Shown one piece after another: positions 29,001-37,956 of a DNA stretch of 64,000 nucleotides (position 1 is its first letter; every line of letters begins with the position of its first letter). This DNA is from Anaerosporobacter mobilis DSM 15930 (GTDB lineage: Bacteria; Bacillota; Clostridia; Lachnospirales; Lachnospiraceae). The DNA lies in assembly GCF_900142955.1 (NCBI RefSeq), contig NZ_FRCP01000016.1, positions 62,001 to 126,000 of the forward strand. The letters run 5' to 3'. Below the pieces are notes generated by a model, which saw only the letters and a program-made list of their open reading frames with translations, did no database searches and was not told the origin of the DNA. The position numbers and the translations under genes are program-made.

Positions 29001-29874
29001 TAGCAGAAAAATTAAGTATATTCCTAACTATGTAGATAATGAGGAATTTTGTCCAGGACACTCTCTTAATGAGAATAAAATTGTAATAACATATCCAAGA
29101 AGGCTTTATGGCGCTAGAGGATTATATATCACATTAGATGTAGTTGATGATATATTAACTAAATATCCAAATGCAGAATTTCATTTTGTAGGTAAAGGAT
29201 TTGAACAAGATACAAAACATGTGGAAGAAAAAATTAAAAAATGGGGAGATCGTGTAAAGTGGTATTCGAAAGCCCCTAATGAAATGCATGAAGTATATAA
29301 AATTACAGATATTGCTTTAATACCAACAATGTATAGTGAAGGTACGAGTCTATCATGTTTGGAGGCTTTATCTAGTGGAAATGCAGTTATTTCTACAAGA
29401 ATTGGAGGCCTAACTGATTTGATTTTAAGTGACTACAATGGAATGCTAATTGAGCCAGATGGTAACTCATTACTAAATGCATTGGAAGAGTTGTTATCTA
29501 ATCCAGAGAAGATGAAGAAAATTAGAGCTAATGCAATAGAAACAGCAAAGGCATTTTCTAAGAATAAATGGATTACAAGGTGGAAGGAAGTAATACAAAA
29601 TGCTACAAAAGATAGTGATTGTGCGTCTTATCAAGAAGAAATAAGATGTATCATCGAACTTAAAGATAAAAAAGTTAATGATTTTGATGTTATTAAACTT
29701 ATTCAAGATTATCTAGTTAAGGGGTATTATGTTTATATAAAATTGAAAAAGAATAAATTAAGATACGACAGCTATAACAGATTACAGTTTATTGATTGGG
29801 ATGAAAATATTTATTTTGAACCCGACATATATGTTGTAGAGAGGAATCATGAATTGATTCATATAAAAGAATAA
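26062..29874 (+). CDS. Trifunctional methyltransferase / coiled coil / two glycosyltransferases
   Basis: A 1270-residue multidomain protein. Residues about 1-200 are a class I SAM methyltransferase (IIDMGCAEGQG at 56-66, SNILEHFHQPF near 117). About 215-360 is a coiled coil. Then comes SRTWRVATMERELARKLG, a stretch often found after coiled coils in such proteins. About 470-795 is a GT-B domain (GYYGAIEEWFD near 640) and about 825-1190 a family 4 domain (YSGGAERYLLD near 829, EGTSLSCLE near 1093). The last 70 residues are unassigned. The order methyltransferase then two glycosyltransferases recalls WsaE of the G. stearothermophilus S-layer glycan locus, which extends and methyl-caps a rhamnan. 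It follows the Wzt-like ATPase with a 4-base overlap. Very AT-rich. Confidence 0.85.
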   Translation: MMNSKINSKEYWNNRFETNDWDINMGREQSTYFYELMTDLLPEWLKLEIKQQDYSIIDMGCAEGQGVPILSQYFGKKIVGVDFSNNAIQIARNLYPDYEFEVGDINEREDLVDITIMSNILEHFHQPFDTLKKVSKYTKEFILVQIPFMETNLMPEHHYTFKYNNIPISIGDFKLICYKEYDCTEKSNGLFLGKQILLIYSANDRLNKSLSIDDMCGVIHVIKDKISEIQNLNIILEEKSKEVNLLVDKKFTVENCIRNLEEHNYHIVDENLCSVVKYIEDNSNKMSKALQRLVENTRYIENLEEKLDKSDLKLKEQDRNISSLNNQINELHEINAKYMELVNRFNNLNDAYGFTVQEYSNIKNSRTWRVATMERELARKLGLVRLAKGCLDIKHLGIRGAIKKRKYKKSVGTNLLLTSDLKSKSAQSEPLMEHVNHLNSLYQNVLNQPLSEVSLKLRNILASKQYKGIIVYPHAVKWEPIQRPQHILREFARAGYLTIFCENNQFEHDVYEPYNNVLVVRGEENLLPLIQDKHVIILCTYFLQTIFSNLVPNKTLWFDILDRLEFFASYCEYAQRVYDNLILNADILTYSADNLKIYTNGREDAVLLKNAVNVGDFAITEVKKIEKLEHIKNTKEPIIGYYGAIEEWFDIQSVQYLAENYSCQIVLIGHVGIDTTRVKNKNIHFLGKVPYNELKYYAKYFDVALIPFIVNDLTNAVSPVKFFEYAANGIPVVSSDIHEMNGYTGKAVQIYRDKEELVKLVRKLSSCKIEYKDELQKIADSNTWTARTNEIMNLIYSDIKALRHLANITAQGSVCVQTVTFFKYDGTTYYSGGAERYLLDLCEVCKQLNIKYRIYQYAEYNWVRFYGNVEVIGIVARETDVNMYGPKLVSEMYRHYENILNDQAAVSILSPFYLLPAKSSITTIGISHGISWDSEFNHLDNGTDFWNVNKSFIEGAKLTDYMVSVDTNTANWFQTINYDISRKIKYIPNYVDNEEFCPGHSLNENKIVITYPRRLYGARGLYITLDVVDDILTKYPNAEFHFVGKGFEQDTKHVEEKIKKWGDRVKWYSKAPNEMHEVYKITDIALIPTMYSEGTSLSCLEALSSGNAVISTRIGGLTDLILSDYNGMLIEPDGNSLLNALEELLSNPEKMKKIRANAIETAKAFSKNKWITRWKEVIQNATKDSDCASYQEEIRCIIELKDKKVNDFDVIKLIQDYLVKGYYVYIKLKKNKLRYDSYNRLQFIDWDENIYFEPDIYVVERNHELIHIKE

Positions 29875-30070
29875 ATTGAACTAATCTAAATATAAAAAAT
29901 ATAGATGTATTAGTAGTTAGATAATTGGAATATTTTAGTACAAAAATGATAAAAACTAAGTTGGAAATCATAATACGGCATAATTATATATATCAAGTTA
30001 GTTTGAGTCAGCAAGTAAATAGACTAAAAGGGTTATCAAAGTAGAGAGCTAAAGAGATTGGAGTATAGTA

Positions 30071-31417
30071 ATGAAATATTTTGGTACAGATGGCTTTCGT
30101 GGTGAGGCAAATGTTTTTTTGACAGTTGAGCATGCTTACAAGATAGGGCGTTATTTAGGTTGGTATTACAACAGAGAGCATAAAGCAAAAATTGTATTAG
30201 GTAAAGATACTAGAAGAAGTAGTTATATGCTTGAATATGCGTTAGTAAGTGGCTTAACAGCCTCTGGTGCTGATGTATATTTACTACATGTAACAACAAC
30301 CCCAAGTATTGCATATGTAACAAGAACAGAAGATTTTGATTGCGGAATAATGATATCAGCTAGTCATAATCCATATTATGATAATGGGATAAAGATAATT
30401 GATTCTAACGGCCATAAATTATCAAGTGATCTTGAAGAAAAAATCGAGGCGTATATCGATAACAAGACATCTGAATTACCACTAGCTGTACAGAAAAAGA
30501 TAGGTACAGCCACTGATTATTCAATTGGAAGAAATCGATATGTTGGCTATCTAATATCGACCGCTACGAGATCCTTCAAAAATATGAGAATTGGTTTGGA
30601 CTGTGCAAATGGAAGTGCATCATCTATAGCAAAAAGCGTTTTTGATGCGTTGGGTGCTAAGACATATGTAGTTGCTATTGAACCTGATGGAACTAATATT
30701 AATCAGGATTGTGGTTCTACACATATTGAGAATTTACGAAGTCTTGTTAAAGAACAACACTTAGATCTAGGATTTGCATTTGATGGTGATGCTGATCGTT
30801 GTATAGCCATAGATGAGTTTGGAAATGAGATTAATGGAGATCATATTCTATATATATGTGGAAAGTATCTCAAAGAAAAAAGTAAATTAAATGATAATAC
30901 AATAGTTGCAACAATAATGTCAAATTTAGGATTATTTAAAGCTCTAGAAAAGGAGAGCATTAATTATGTTAAGACTACTGTAGGGGATAAATATGTTAAT
31001 GAAGAGATGGTGAAACACAGTTACTCATTAGGCGGAGAGCAGTCAGGACACATTATTTTCAGTAAGCACTCCACTACAGGTGATGGTATTTTAACTTCAC
31101 TCATGGTAATGGAAGCAGTAATAGAGAAAAAAACAACCTTAGGTAATTTAGCAAAAGAAATGACTATGTATCCACAGAAAGTAAAAAATATTGTTGTAGA
31201 AGATAAAAAGGCTGTTATAACTAATGAAGTAGTTATTAAACTTGAAAAAATGATAACCAAAGAATTGGGTGATGAAGGTAGAATATTGCTCAGAGAAAGT
31301 GGAACTGAACCTGTTATTAGAATTATGGTTGAAGCTAAGACAGAGCATTTATGTGATAAATTTATTAAGCAAATGACCAATGTAATAAAAAATCAGAAAT
31401 TATTAATAGATAACTAG
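30071..31417 (+). CDS. glmM: Phosphoglucosamine mutase-type phosphohexomutase
   Basis: A 448-residue phosphohexomutase. MKYFGTDGFRGEAN at the N-terminus, the phosphoserine loop SASHNP near residues 98-103, the metal loop DGDADR near 239 and the sugar loop GGEQSGH near 322 are all present, with a C-terminal RESGTEPVIRI phosphate-binding loop. The family interconverts hexosamine 6- and 1-phosphates. FGTDGFRG and length fit GlmM best, feeding UDP-GlcNAc and thus wecB. Location inside a glycan locus suggests a second, locus-specific copy; whether the genome has another glmM cannot be seen here. The 196-base gap upstream holds no gene. Confidence 0.87.
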   Translation: MKYFGTDGFRGEANVFLTVEHAYKIGRYLGWYYNREHKAKIVLGKDTRRSSYMLEYALVSGLTASGADVYLLHVTTTPSIAYVTRTEDFDCGIMISASHNPYYDNGIKIIDSNGHKLSSDLEEKIEAYIDNKTSELPLAVQKKIGTATDYSIGRNRYVGYLISTATRSFKNMRIGLDCANGSASSIAKSVFDALGAKTYVVAIEPDGTNINQDCGSTHIENLRSLVKEQHLDLGFAFDGDADRCIAIDEFGNEINGDHILYICGKYLKEKSKLNDNTIVATIMSNLGLFKALEKESINYVKTTVGDKYVNEEMVKHSYSLGGEQSGHIIFSKHSTTGDGILTSLMVMEAVIEKKTTLGNLAKEMTMYPQKVKNIVVEDKKAVITNEVVIKLEKMITKELGDEGRILLRESGTEPVIRIMVEAKTEHLCDKFIKQMTNVIKNQKLLIDN

Positions 31418-31450
31418 ATTAAAAAAATATCCTATGGGATGAGGTGTATT

Positions 31451-32551
31451 ATGTACAATTATCTAATAGTAGGAGCAGGCCTTTTTGGCTCAGTCTTCGC
31501 AAATGAAGCTAACAAAAGAGGAAAGAGTTGCTTGGTAATTGATAAAAGAGATCATATCGCAGGAAACATCTATTCAGAAAACGTAGAGGGTATCAACGTT
31601 CACAAATACGGTGCTCACATTTTCCATACCTCGAATAAGATGGTTTGGAATTATGTGAATCAATTTGCCGAATTCAATCATTATATCAATTCACCAATTG
31701 CTGTATATAAGGACGAGTTATATAATCTACCTTTTAATATGAATACATTCAGCAAGCTATGGGGGATTCGTACGCCGAAGGAAGCAAAGGAACATATTCA
31801 AGACCAAATTAAAGAATTGAATATAGCGGAACCGAAAAACCTAGAGGAACAGGCTTTATCTTTAGTTGGTCCAGATGTATATGAGAAATTAATCAAAGGG
31901 TATACAGAGAAACAATGGGAAAGAAGTTGTGCAGAACTCCCATCATTTATAATTAAGCGATTACCACTACGTTTTACCTATGATAACAATTACTTTAATG
32001 ATCCATACCAAGGAATCCCTAAGGGTGGGTATACAGCAATTATTGAGAAGATGTTAGAGGGTATTGAAGTAAAGACGAATACCGATTACTTTGAGTTTAT
32101 CAAAGAACAACCTAATATTGCTGAGAAGATTGTATTCACTGGTATGATTGATGAATTCTATGATTATCAATTAGGAGAATTACAGTATCGTTCTTTACGA
32201 TTTGAATCAGAAATATTAGAAGAAGAGAATTATCAAGGTAATGCGGTTGTAAACTATACCGAGAGAGAAGTACCATTCACACGTATTATAGAACACAAAC
32301 ATTTTGAATTTGGGATACAACCAAATACAGTAATTACAAGAGAATATTCGTCTGAATGGACAAAGGGATCTGAACCATATTATCCAATTAATGATGAGAA
32401 GAATGGAAGTCTTTATGAGAAATATAGAAAATTAGCAGAGAAAGAAAAGAATGTGATTTTTGGAGGAAGGCTTGGGCAGTATCGCTATTATGACATGGAT
32501 AAAGTAATTGAATCTGCATTAGAAATAGTAAATAAAGAATTTGAAGATTAA
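31451..32551 (+). CDS. glf: UDP-galactopyranose mutase
   Basis: About 366 residues, flavoprotein converting UDP-Galp to UDP-Galf. The FAD motif is VGAGLFGSVFA at the N-terminus; GINVHKYGAHIFHT, NSPIAVYKDELYNLPFN, IKGYTEKQW and GRLGQYRYYDMD are diagnostic. The start at 31451 has GAGGTG 5 nt upstream; an in-frame ATG four codons earlier lacks a ribosome site. It implies galactofuranose in the glycan. Confidence 0.95.
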   Translation: MYNYLIVGAGLFGSVFANEANKRGKSCLVIDKRDHIAGNIYSENVEGINVHKYGAHIFHTSNKMVWNYVNQFAEFNHYINSPIAVYKDELYNLPFNMNTFSKLWGIRTPKEAKEHIQDQIKELNIAEPKNLEEQALSLVGPDVYEKLIKGYTEKQWERSCAELPSFIIKRLPLRFTYDNNYFNDPYQGIPKGGYTAIIEKMLEGIEVKTNTDYFEFIKEQPNIAEKIVFTGMIDEFYDYQLGELQYRSLRFESEILEEENYQGNAVVNYTEREVPFTRIIEHKHFEFGIQPNTVITREYSSEWTKGSEPYYPINDEKNGSLYEKYRKLAEKEKNVIFGGRLGQYRYYDMDKVIESALEIVNKEFED

Positions 32552-32572
32552 AGAATAGAAAGAGTACACAAG

Positions 32573-34801
32573 ATGAATGTTATATATTTACTAATTATAC
32601 TGAGTATAGGAATTGTATTTTGTATAGATAATAAAGAAAAATTTATAAAAAAGAGATTTAAATTATGGTGTAAAGAATTGGTATTGTATTTAATATTTTT
32701 ATCTTCATTAATAACTATAGAATTGAAGACTGTTACTGAATCTAATTTTTTATTAGCAAAAAGCTTAAATATAGAAAATTTACTAATTAGTATAATTTTC
32801 TTTGCAATCATTATGTTTTGGATACCCAATAATAAATATACTGTAAAACAAATTGCTATAAAATGTCTTAAATTTTTATTAATTGGATCTGTTTTTTATA
32901 TAATAGTAAAAAGTTATATTAGAGGAGACTTCAATACTATTACTTTAGGTAAATTTAAGTGGATAATTCTTATTTATTCAGTATGCTCTATAATATACAT
33001 ATTTCCTGAAAGAATCAAGGAAAAACTGAATATTAATACTGATATATATAAGCTAGTAGTCTTAACATGCCCTCTTATATCTTTTGGGATGTTGGAATTA
33101 ATATGCAATGGATATTGGAATCAAATGAGTATTTATTATGTAGCAATAAATATTGTTATTTTATACGCATTCTTTTTTATAATATATTATTTATTTAATA
33201 AGCATATGTATAGTATAGTAATTTACTTATTAGTTATTATTATTATAGGGCTAGCGGAATACTATGTTATTTTATTTAGAGGAACACCGATTTTGCCAAC
33301 TGATTTATATGCCTTTGATACTGCAGTACAGGTAGTAGGGGGATATGAATTTAAACTAAATAAAAGTATTTTGTTTGCTATAGTATTGGTTTTATTTGTT
33401 TTGATGTTTGTTAATCTATTTCCTAATATTTTACAAGATAAAGTAAGAAGGAGAAAAAATAGAATATATGGAACCGTGTTACTAATAATTACAATAATAA
33501 GTATTAATTGTTTGGATTTATCTAATGTTTTTAATATTACTCTTGATTATGTGAATCCAGCGACTGTTTATAACAAGAACGGATTTGTTTTATCATTTTT
33601 ATCTTATCAGCAGAAAATGAAAATAAATCCACCTGATAAATATGATAAGAATATTGTAAATGAGATTTTAGAAGAGTATAGTATATCGGATGAAGAAGAA
33701 ATTACTAAGGAAAAACCCATAGTTATAGCTATTATGAGTGAGACTTTTAGTGATTTGAGTGCTTTAGGAGAAATCTCTAATGACCCGGATGTATTTGAGA
33801 ATTGGTATGGTATAGAAGATTACTTATTAAGAGGAAATTTATATGTTTCAACTTTTGGAGGAGGAACATGTAATACAGAGTTTGAATTTCTAACGGGAAA
33901 CAGTATGGCTAATTTACCTTATGGGTCAATTCCTTATCGCCAATTTAACATGAAGGATGTAGGTAATTTAGCTGCGACATTTAAAAATAATGGATATAGC
34001 ACACTAGCTATACATCCTGAGAACCCTAATAATTGGGGGAGGACAGAAGTATATCGTGATTTTGGATTTGAAGAGTTTCTATCAATAGATGATTTTGAAG
34101 ATGTAAGGTATATTAGAAATCATGTTAGTGATGAATCATGTTACGAAATGATTATTGATAAATTTAAGGAATTAACAAATCCGGGCTTTATATTTGCTGT
34201 TACAATGCAAAATCATGGAGGGTACGATCTGGACTCTATCGGAGAGTTAGAAAAAATTAATATTGAAGATAAGTATGCACAATACTCGGATGTAATTACA
34301 TACTTATCATTATTGAAAGAAAGTGATAATGCACTTCTAACGTTGTTAAATTATTTTAGAAGCGTACGAAAACCAGTTATTTTATGTATATTTGGAGATC
34401 ATCAAGCATCTTTGGATGCTAATTTTATTCAAGAGATATATGGAAAGAAGTTAGAAGATTGTACGTTGGAAGAATTTGAACAAAGTTATGCCGTTCCATA
34501 CATGATTTGGACTAATAAAGACGTAAATGAGCCAGTTGAAATGGATATGAGTGCAAATTATTTGGGACAAGTATTATTGGAGCTATCTGGAATTAATAAT
34601 ACTGCATACAGTAAATATCTAATAGATTTAATGGAGAAGATAGAAGTTATAAATCGTTATGGATATAGAGTAGATGGTGAGTGGTATGCATTTGAAGAAG
34701 TGACACCATATACAAAATATATAGACGAATATCTACAAATCCAATATAATGCATTATTCGATAAAACAAGAGAAAAAAGCTATTATATACCGCGTTTGTA
34801 A
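32573..34801 (+). CDS. LtaS-like phosphoglycerol transferase/sulfatase-family membrane protein
   Basis: A 742-residue protein. The first 310 residues hold about ten hydrophobic segments; the rest is an extracellular alkaline-phosphatase-superfamily domain. Metal and active-site features typical of LtaS-type enzymes are visible: IAIMSETFSDL near residue 385 (metal-binding Glu), GGGTCNTEFEFLTG near 429 (candidate nucleophile Thr) and FGDHQ near 608. The family transfers glycerol phosphate, or other polar groups, from lipids to glycans outside the cell. The membrane part is larger than the five segments of classic LtaS. Its place in this locus suggests decoration of the exported glycan, or polymerisation of a teichoic-like polymer. 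It follows glf by 21 bases. Confidence 0.83.
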   Translation: MNVIYLLIILSIGIVFCIDNKEKFIKKRFKLWCKELVLYLIFLSSLITIELKTVTESNFLLAKSLNIENLLISIIFFAIIMFWIPNNKYTVKQIAIKCLKFLLIGSVFYIIVKSYIRGDFNTITLGKFKWIILIYSVCSIIYIFPERIKEKLNINTDIYKLVVLTCPLISFGMLELICNGYWNQMSIYYVAINIVILYAFFFIIYYLFNKHMYSIVIYLLVIIIIGLAEYYVILFRGTPILPTDLYAFDTAVQVVGGYEFKLNKSILFAIVLVLFVLMFVNLFPNILQDKVRRRKNRIYGTVLLIITIISINCLDLSNVFNITLDYVNPATVYNKNGFVLSFLSYQQKMKINPPDKYDKNIVNEILEEYSISDEEEITKEKPIVIAIMSETFSDLSALGEISNDPDVFENWYGIEDYLLRGNLYVSTFGGGTCNTEFEFLTGNSMANLPYGSIPYRQFNMKDVGNLAATFKNNGYSTLAIHPENPNNWGRTEVYRDFGFEEFLSIDDFEDVRYIRNHVSDESCYEMIIDKFKELTNPGFIFAVTMQNHGGYDLDSIGELEKINIEDKYAQYSDVITYLSLLKESDNALLTLLNYFRSVRKPVILCIFGDHQASLDANFIQEIYGKKLEDCTLEEFEQSYAVPYMIWTNKDVNEPVEMDMSANYLGQVLLELSGINNTAYSKYLIDLMEKIEVINRYGYRVDGEWYAFEEVTPYTKYIDEYLQIQYNALFDKTREKSYYIPRL

Positions 34802-34852
34802 AAGTAAGTTGAAATAACAAGAGAGGAAGAGATTAGAATCTCAAATATAACT

Positions 34853-35158
34853 ATGGAATTTTTGAAATGTATACTAATACTTTGTCCTGGAATATTAGCG
34901 AGTGAATTGTACAGGATTATGAAAAAAGAGAAATTTAGTTGGTTTAAAACAGTAAAGACAACTGTAATTTTTATGTATATCATCACATTTTTTAATTTTA
35001 TTATATTATATGCAAGAGGTTGGGGAGCCTTTAATTTTGACGTATTAACTATACAATTTATAATTAAGTATATTATTACGAGCATAATTCTTGCAATTAT
35101 AAGTCCACTGCTCGTGGTTTGGGTTGAGTTTTATAAAAAAAAGAAAATAAGAGTATAA
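34853..35158 (+). CDS. Small membrane protein, unknown
   Basis: 101 residues with three hydrophobic segments (about 4-18, 36-58, 68-92) and a basic C-terminus. I do not recognise a family. It is the last + strand gene of the glycan locus, 51 bases after the LtaS-like gene, with the same AT-rich composition. No good ribosome site precedes the ATG; the purine-rich AGAGGAAGAG lies about 20 nt too far upstream, so the true start is uncertain. Confidence 0.6.
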   Translation: MEFLKCILILCPGILASELYRIMKKEKFSWFKTVKTTVIFMYIITFFNFIILYARGWGAFNFDVLTIQFIIKYIITSIILAIISPLLVVWVEFYKKKKIRV

Positions 35159-35181
35159 TAGTTAAGCACCACTAAGATATT

Positions 35182-35237
35182 GTATTTGAGCCCATTACTA
35201 CGACATATTTAGAGTGTTGTATAATGGGCTCGAATAC
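35182..35237. terminator. Very stable hairpin between convergent operons
   Basis: GTATTTGAGCCCATTA (35182-35197) pairs over 16 bp with TAATGGGCTCGAATAC (35222-35237), one G-U; TACGACA and TGTTGTA extend the stem inward after a one-base bulge. It lies between the end of the + strand glycan operon and the end of rfbC on the - strand, four bases from the rfbC stop. No U-run follows on either strand, so it may be a bidirectional terminator of non-canonical type or an RNA-end stabiliser. Confidence 0.6.
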
Positions 35238-35241
35238 TATC

Positions 35242-35850
35242 CTAAAATTGAAACGTACCCTTCAGTCCTACCCATACTTGATCTTTCTCACTAAGGTTCA
35301 ACGCAGTACCATCTTCTAACTGATATCCCTCTGCAGAGGCAGTTCCTTTGTATTCGCCAATCACTTGTGGCCAAGTAATTCCGATTTCCGGATCGTTCCA
35401 TGCTAAACCACCCTCATCACCTGGATGATAGAAGTCGGTACATTTATAGCAGAATTCAGCGATGTCACTTAATACTAAAAAACCATGAGCGAAACCTTCT
35501 GGAATATAGAACTGTTTCTTATTTTCTTCTGTAAGCTCAACACCGAACCATTTACCATATGTTTCACTGTTACTTCTTAAATCCACAGCAACATCGAATA
35601 CAGATCCTTTGACAACCCGTACCAGTTTTCCTTGTGGGTATTCTTTCTGAAAATGTAACCCACGAAGTACGCCTTTGGTAGAACAGGATTGATTGTCCTG
35701 CACGAAGTGCATGGTAAGGCCGGCTTCCTCCATGTCTTTTTGATTATATGTCTCCATAAAATAACCTCTAGCATCACCGTGAACCATTGGTTCAATAACG
35801 CAGAGTCCTTTGATGCCGTAGACATCCTTTTCTATTTTTATTTGTCCCAT
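35242..35850 (-). CDS. rfbC: dTDP-4-dehydrorhamnose 3,5-epimerase
   Basis: A 202-residue cupin-fold enzyme, third step of dTDP-L-rhamnose synthesis. GDARGYFMETYNQKD, the catalytic-region GVLRGLHFQ, KGSVFDVAVDLR and FYIPEGFAHGFLVLSD are diagnostic. It is last in the minus-strand order rfbA-rfbB-rfbD-rfbC. A small perfect inverted repeat (ATCGCTT/AAGCGAT, 35891-35915) lies in the 97-base gap after rfbD. The ribosome site AAAGG is about 12 nt before the ATG, longer than usual. Confidence 0.96.
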   Translation of the reverse strand: MGQIKIEKDVYGIKGLCVIEPMVHGDARGYFMETYNQKDMEEAGLTMHFVQDNQSCSTKGVLRGLHFQKEYPQGKLVRVVKGSVFDVAVDLRSNSETYGKWFGVELTEENKKQFYIPEGFAHGFLVLSDIAEFCYKCTDFYHPGDEGGLAWNDPEIGITWPQVIGEYKGTASAEGYQLEDGTALNLSEKDQVWVGLKGTFQF

Positions 35851-35947
35851 TATATATTCATGCCTTTCATAATCAGATTTATTACATAGTATCGCTTTTA
35901 TTATTTATAAGCGATTCACTTAGGAAGAAAGATTGCAGCATATGGAT

Positions 35948-36832
35948 TTATAGAATCTCTGTTAGATATCGATTTAATGCATCCTTCCAAGTTGGAAGAG
36001 GGGTAAAACCTTGGTCTATAAGCTTACTCTTATCAAGTCTGCTATTATAAGGTCTGGCAGCTTTGGATATTCCGTATTCGGCGGTTGTGACAGGAGATAC
36101 GGTTAACCTCTCTTCTGAATATTCACTAAATCCTAACGCGGCAGCTTGGTGAAAGATTTCTTTTGCAAAGTCATACCAGCTGATGAACCCACCTTCATTG
36201 GTAGCATGGTAGTTGCCATACTTGTCTGTTTCAATCATATCTACTAGTAGCCTTGCTAGATCGTAGGTATACGTTGGTGTACCAATTTGATCACTGACAA
36301 CCGTTAACGTATCATGTGATTTCCCTATTTTAAGCATTGTTTTGATGAAGTTGTTTCCGTTATTACCGAAAACCCAAGCGATTCGTACAATGAAATATTT
36401 CTTAAGTAGCTCCGCTACAGCCAGTTCACCTTCTAATTTGCTTTTACCGTATACATTTAAGGGGTTATAATCCTTGCAATCTGGTTGCCAGGGTTCTGTT
36501 CCCTGCCCATCAAATACGTAATCCGTAGAGAGATACATCAGTTTTATATCTAACTCCTTACAGAGTGTTGCGATATGTTTGGTTCCGGTGGCATTTACAA
36601 GATGGACTTTTTCTTGATTGTCGACATCTTCGGCAGCATCTACAGCAGTCCATGCTGCACAGTGAATGACTGCATCTGGATTTGCTTTTTTGATGCCACT
36701 TTCAACAGAAGAATAATCGGTAATATCCATTTCTTCAATATCAACACCAATTGCCTCATGATTTCGTTTGGTTAACTCGTTAACCACATCATGTCCGAGT
36801 TGTCCTTTGACGCCTGTTACAAGTACTTTCAT
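35948..36832 (-). CDS. rfbD: dTDP-4-dehydrorhamnose reductase
   Basis: A 294-residue SDR enzyme giving dTDP-L-rhamnose, the final step. VTGVKGQLGHDVV is the NADPH-binding motif, YLSTDYVFDG and YGKSKLEGE the active-site region (YxxxK), and GNNGNNFIKTML a family-typical stretch. Length is standard. Located between rfbB and rfbC on the minus strand. Confidence 0.96.
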   Translation of the reverse strand: MKVLVTGVKGQLGHDVVNELTKRNHEAIGVDIEEMDITDYSSVESGIKKANPDAVIHCAAWTAVDAAEDVDNQEKVHLVNATGTKHIATLCKELDIKLMYLSTDYVFDGQGTEPWQPDCKDYNPLNVYGKSKLEGELAVAELLKKYFIVRIAWVFGNNGNNFIKTMLKIGKSHDTLTVVSDQIGTPTYTYDLARLLVDMIETDKYGNYHATNEGGFISWYDFAKEIFHQAAALGFSEYSEERLTVSPVTTAEYGISKAARPYNSRLDKSKLIDQGFTPLPTWKDALNRYLTEIL

Positions 36833-36896
36833 TCTATATAACCTCCATAGTTAATCGCCTAAAGATTTGCTAAAACTTCGCATTAAAAACGTTCAT

Positions 36897-37916
36897 TTAT
36901 CGATTGCCATACATCGTTTCATAATAGTTCTGGTATTCACCAGATAGTATGGTTTCCCACCATTCCTTATTAGTAAGGTACCACTGAATTGTCTTTTTAA
37001 TGCCATCTGCAAATTTGGTTTCTGGAAGCCAGCCTAACTCTGTATGAATTTTTGTTGGATCAATGGCATAACGCATATCATGTCCTTTACGGTCTGTAAC
37101 ATAAGTAATTAGGCTTTCTGGTTTAGCTAGTTCTTTACAGATGATTTTAACAATATCAATGTTTGTCATCTCGTTGTGTCCACCAATGTTATAGACTTCT
37201 CCGACACGTCCCTTGTGAATAATTAAATCAATGGCTTTACAATGATCCTCTACGTAGAGCCAATCACGAACATTTTCACCTTTGCCATAGACAGGAAGTG
37301 GCTTGTCATTCAATGCATTGGCTATCATAAGTGGAATCAGTTTCTCTGGAAAATGATATGGTCCGTAGTTGTTGGAACATCGACTAATGGTAACAGGAAG
37401 ACCGTAGGTTCTGTGATAAGCTAATACCAATAGATCAGCAGCAGCTTTTGAAGAACTATAAGGGCTACTAGTATGAATTGGAGTTTCTTCTGTGAAGAAG
37501 AGGTCCGGTCTGTCAAGTGGCAGATCACCGTATACTTCATCGGTTGATACTTGATGATAGCGTGTAATACCATATTCCCTACATGCATCCATTAAAACAG
37601 CAGTACCTTTGATATTCGTGTCTAAGAAAACTTCTGGATTTTCAATGGAACGATCCACATGGCTCTCCGCAGCAAAATTCACGATAATATCTGGATGTTC
37701 TTCTTTGAAGAGTTGATATACAGCTTCGCGGTTTGTGATGCTTTCCTTCACAAAGCGAAAATTAGGATTGTCCATAACGGGGTTAAGAGTGGATAAGTTC
37801 CCTGCATAGGTTAGGCAGTCAAGACAAACAATGCGGTAATCTGGGTATTTCTCTAACATATGGAAGATGAAATTGCTTCCTATAAATCCGGCACCACCGG
37901 TAACGATAATAGTCAT
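36897..37916 (-). CDS. rfbB: dTDP-glucose 4,6-dehydratase
   Basis: A 339-residue NAD-dependent SDR dehydratase, second step of dTDP-rhamnose synthesis. VTGGAGFIGSNFIF at the N-terminus, the family-specific STDEVYGDL, YSSSKAAADLLV (YxxxK) and SRCSNNYGPYHFPEKLIPL identify it clearly. The 122-base gap to rfbA contains a short inverted-repeat element (37957-38033), so the operon transcript passes through a hairpin. Confidence 0.97.
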   Translation of the reverse strand: MTIIVTGGAGFIGSNFIFHMLEKYPDYRIVCLDCLTYAGNLSTLNPVMDNPNFRFVKESITNREAVYQLFKEEHPDIIVNFAAESHVDRSIENPEVFLDTNIKGTAVLMDACREYGITRYHQVSTDEVYGDLPLDRPDLFFTEETPIHTSSPYSSSKAAADLLVLAYHRTYGLPVTISRCSNNYGPYHFPEKLIPLMIANALNDKPLPVYGKGENVRDWLYVEDHCKAIDLIIHKGRVGEVYNIGGHNEMTNIDIVKIICKELAKPESLITYVTDRKGHDMRYAIDPTKIHTELGWLPETKFADGIKKTIQWYLTNKEWWETILSGEYQNYYETMYGNR

Positions 37917-37956
37917 AGTTGTGATCTCCTTATATTCTTTATTTTTAATTTGGGGT

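Noticed and set aside
29875..30070. Promoter between the trifunctional gene and glmM (TTGAGT at 30003, TAAAAG at 30025)
   Set aside because: Weak boxes with 16-nt spacing; not strong enough to list, though a separate start for glmM is possible.
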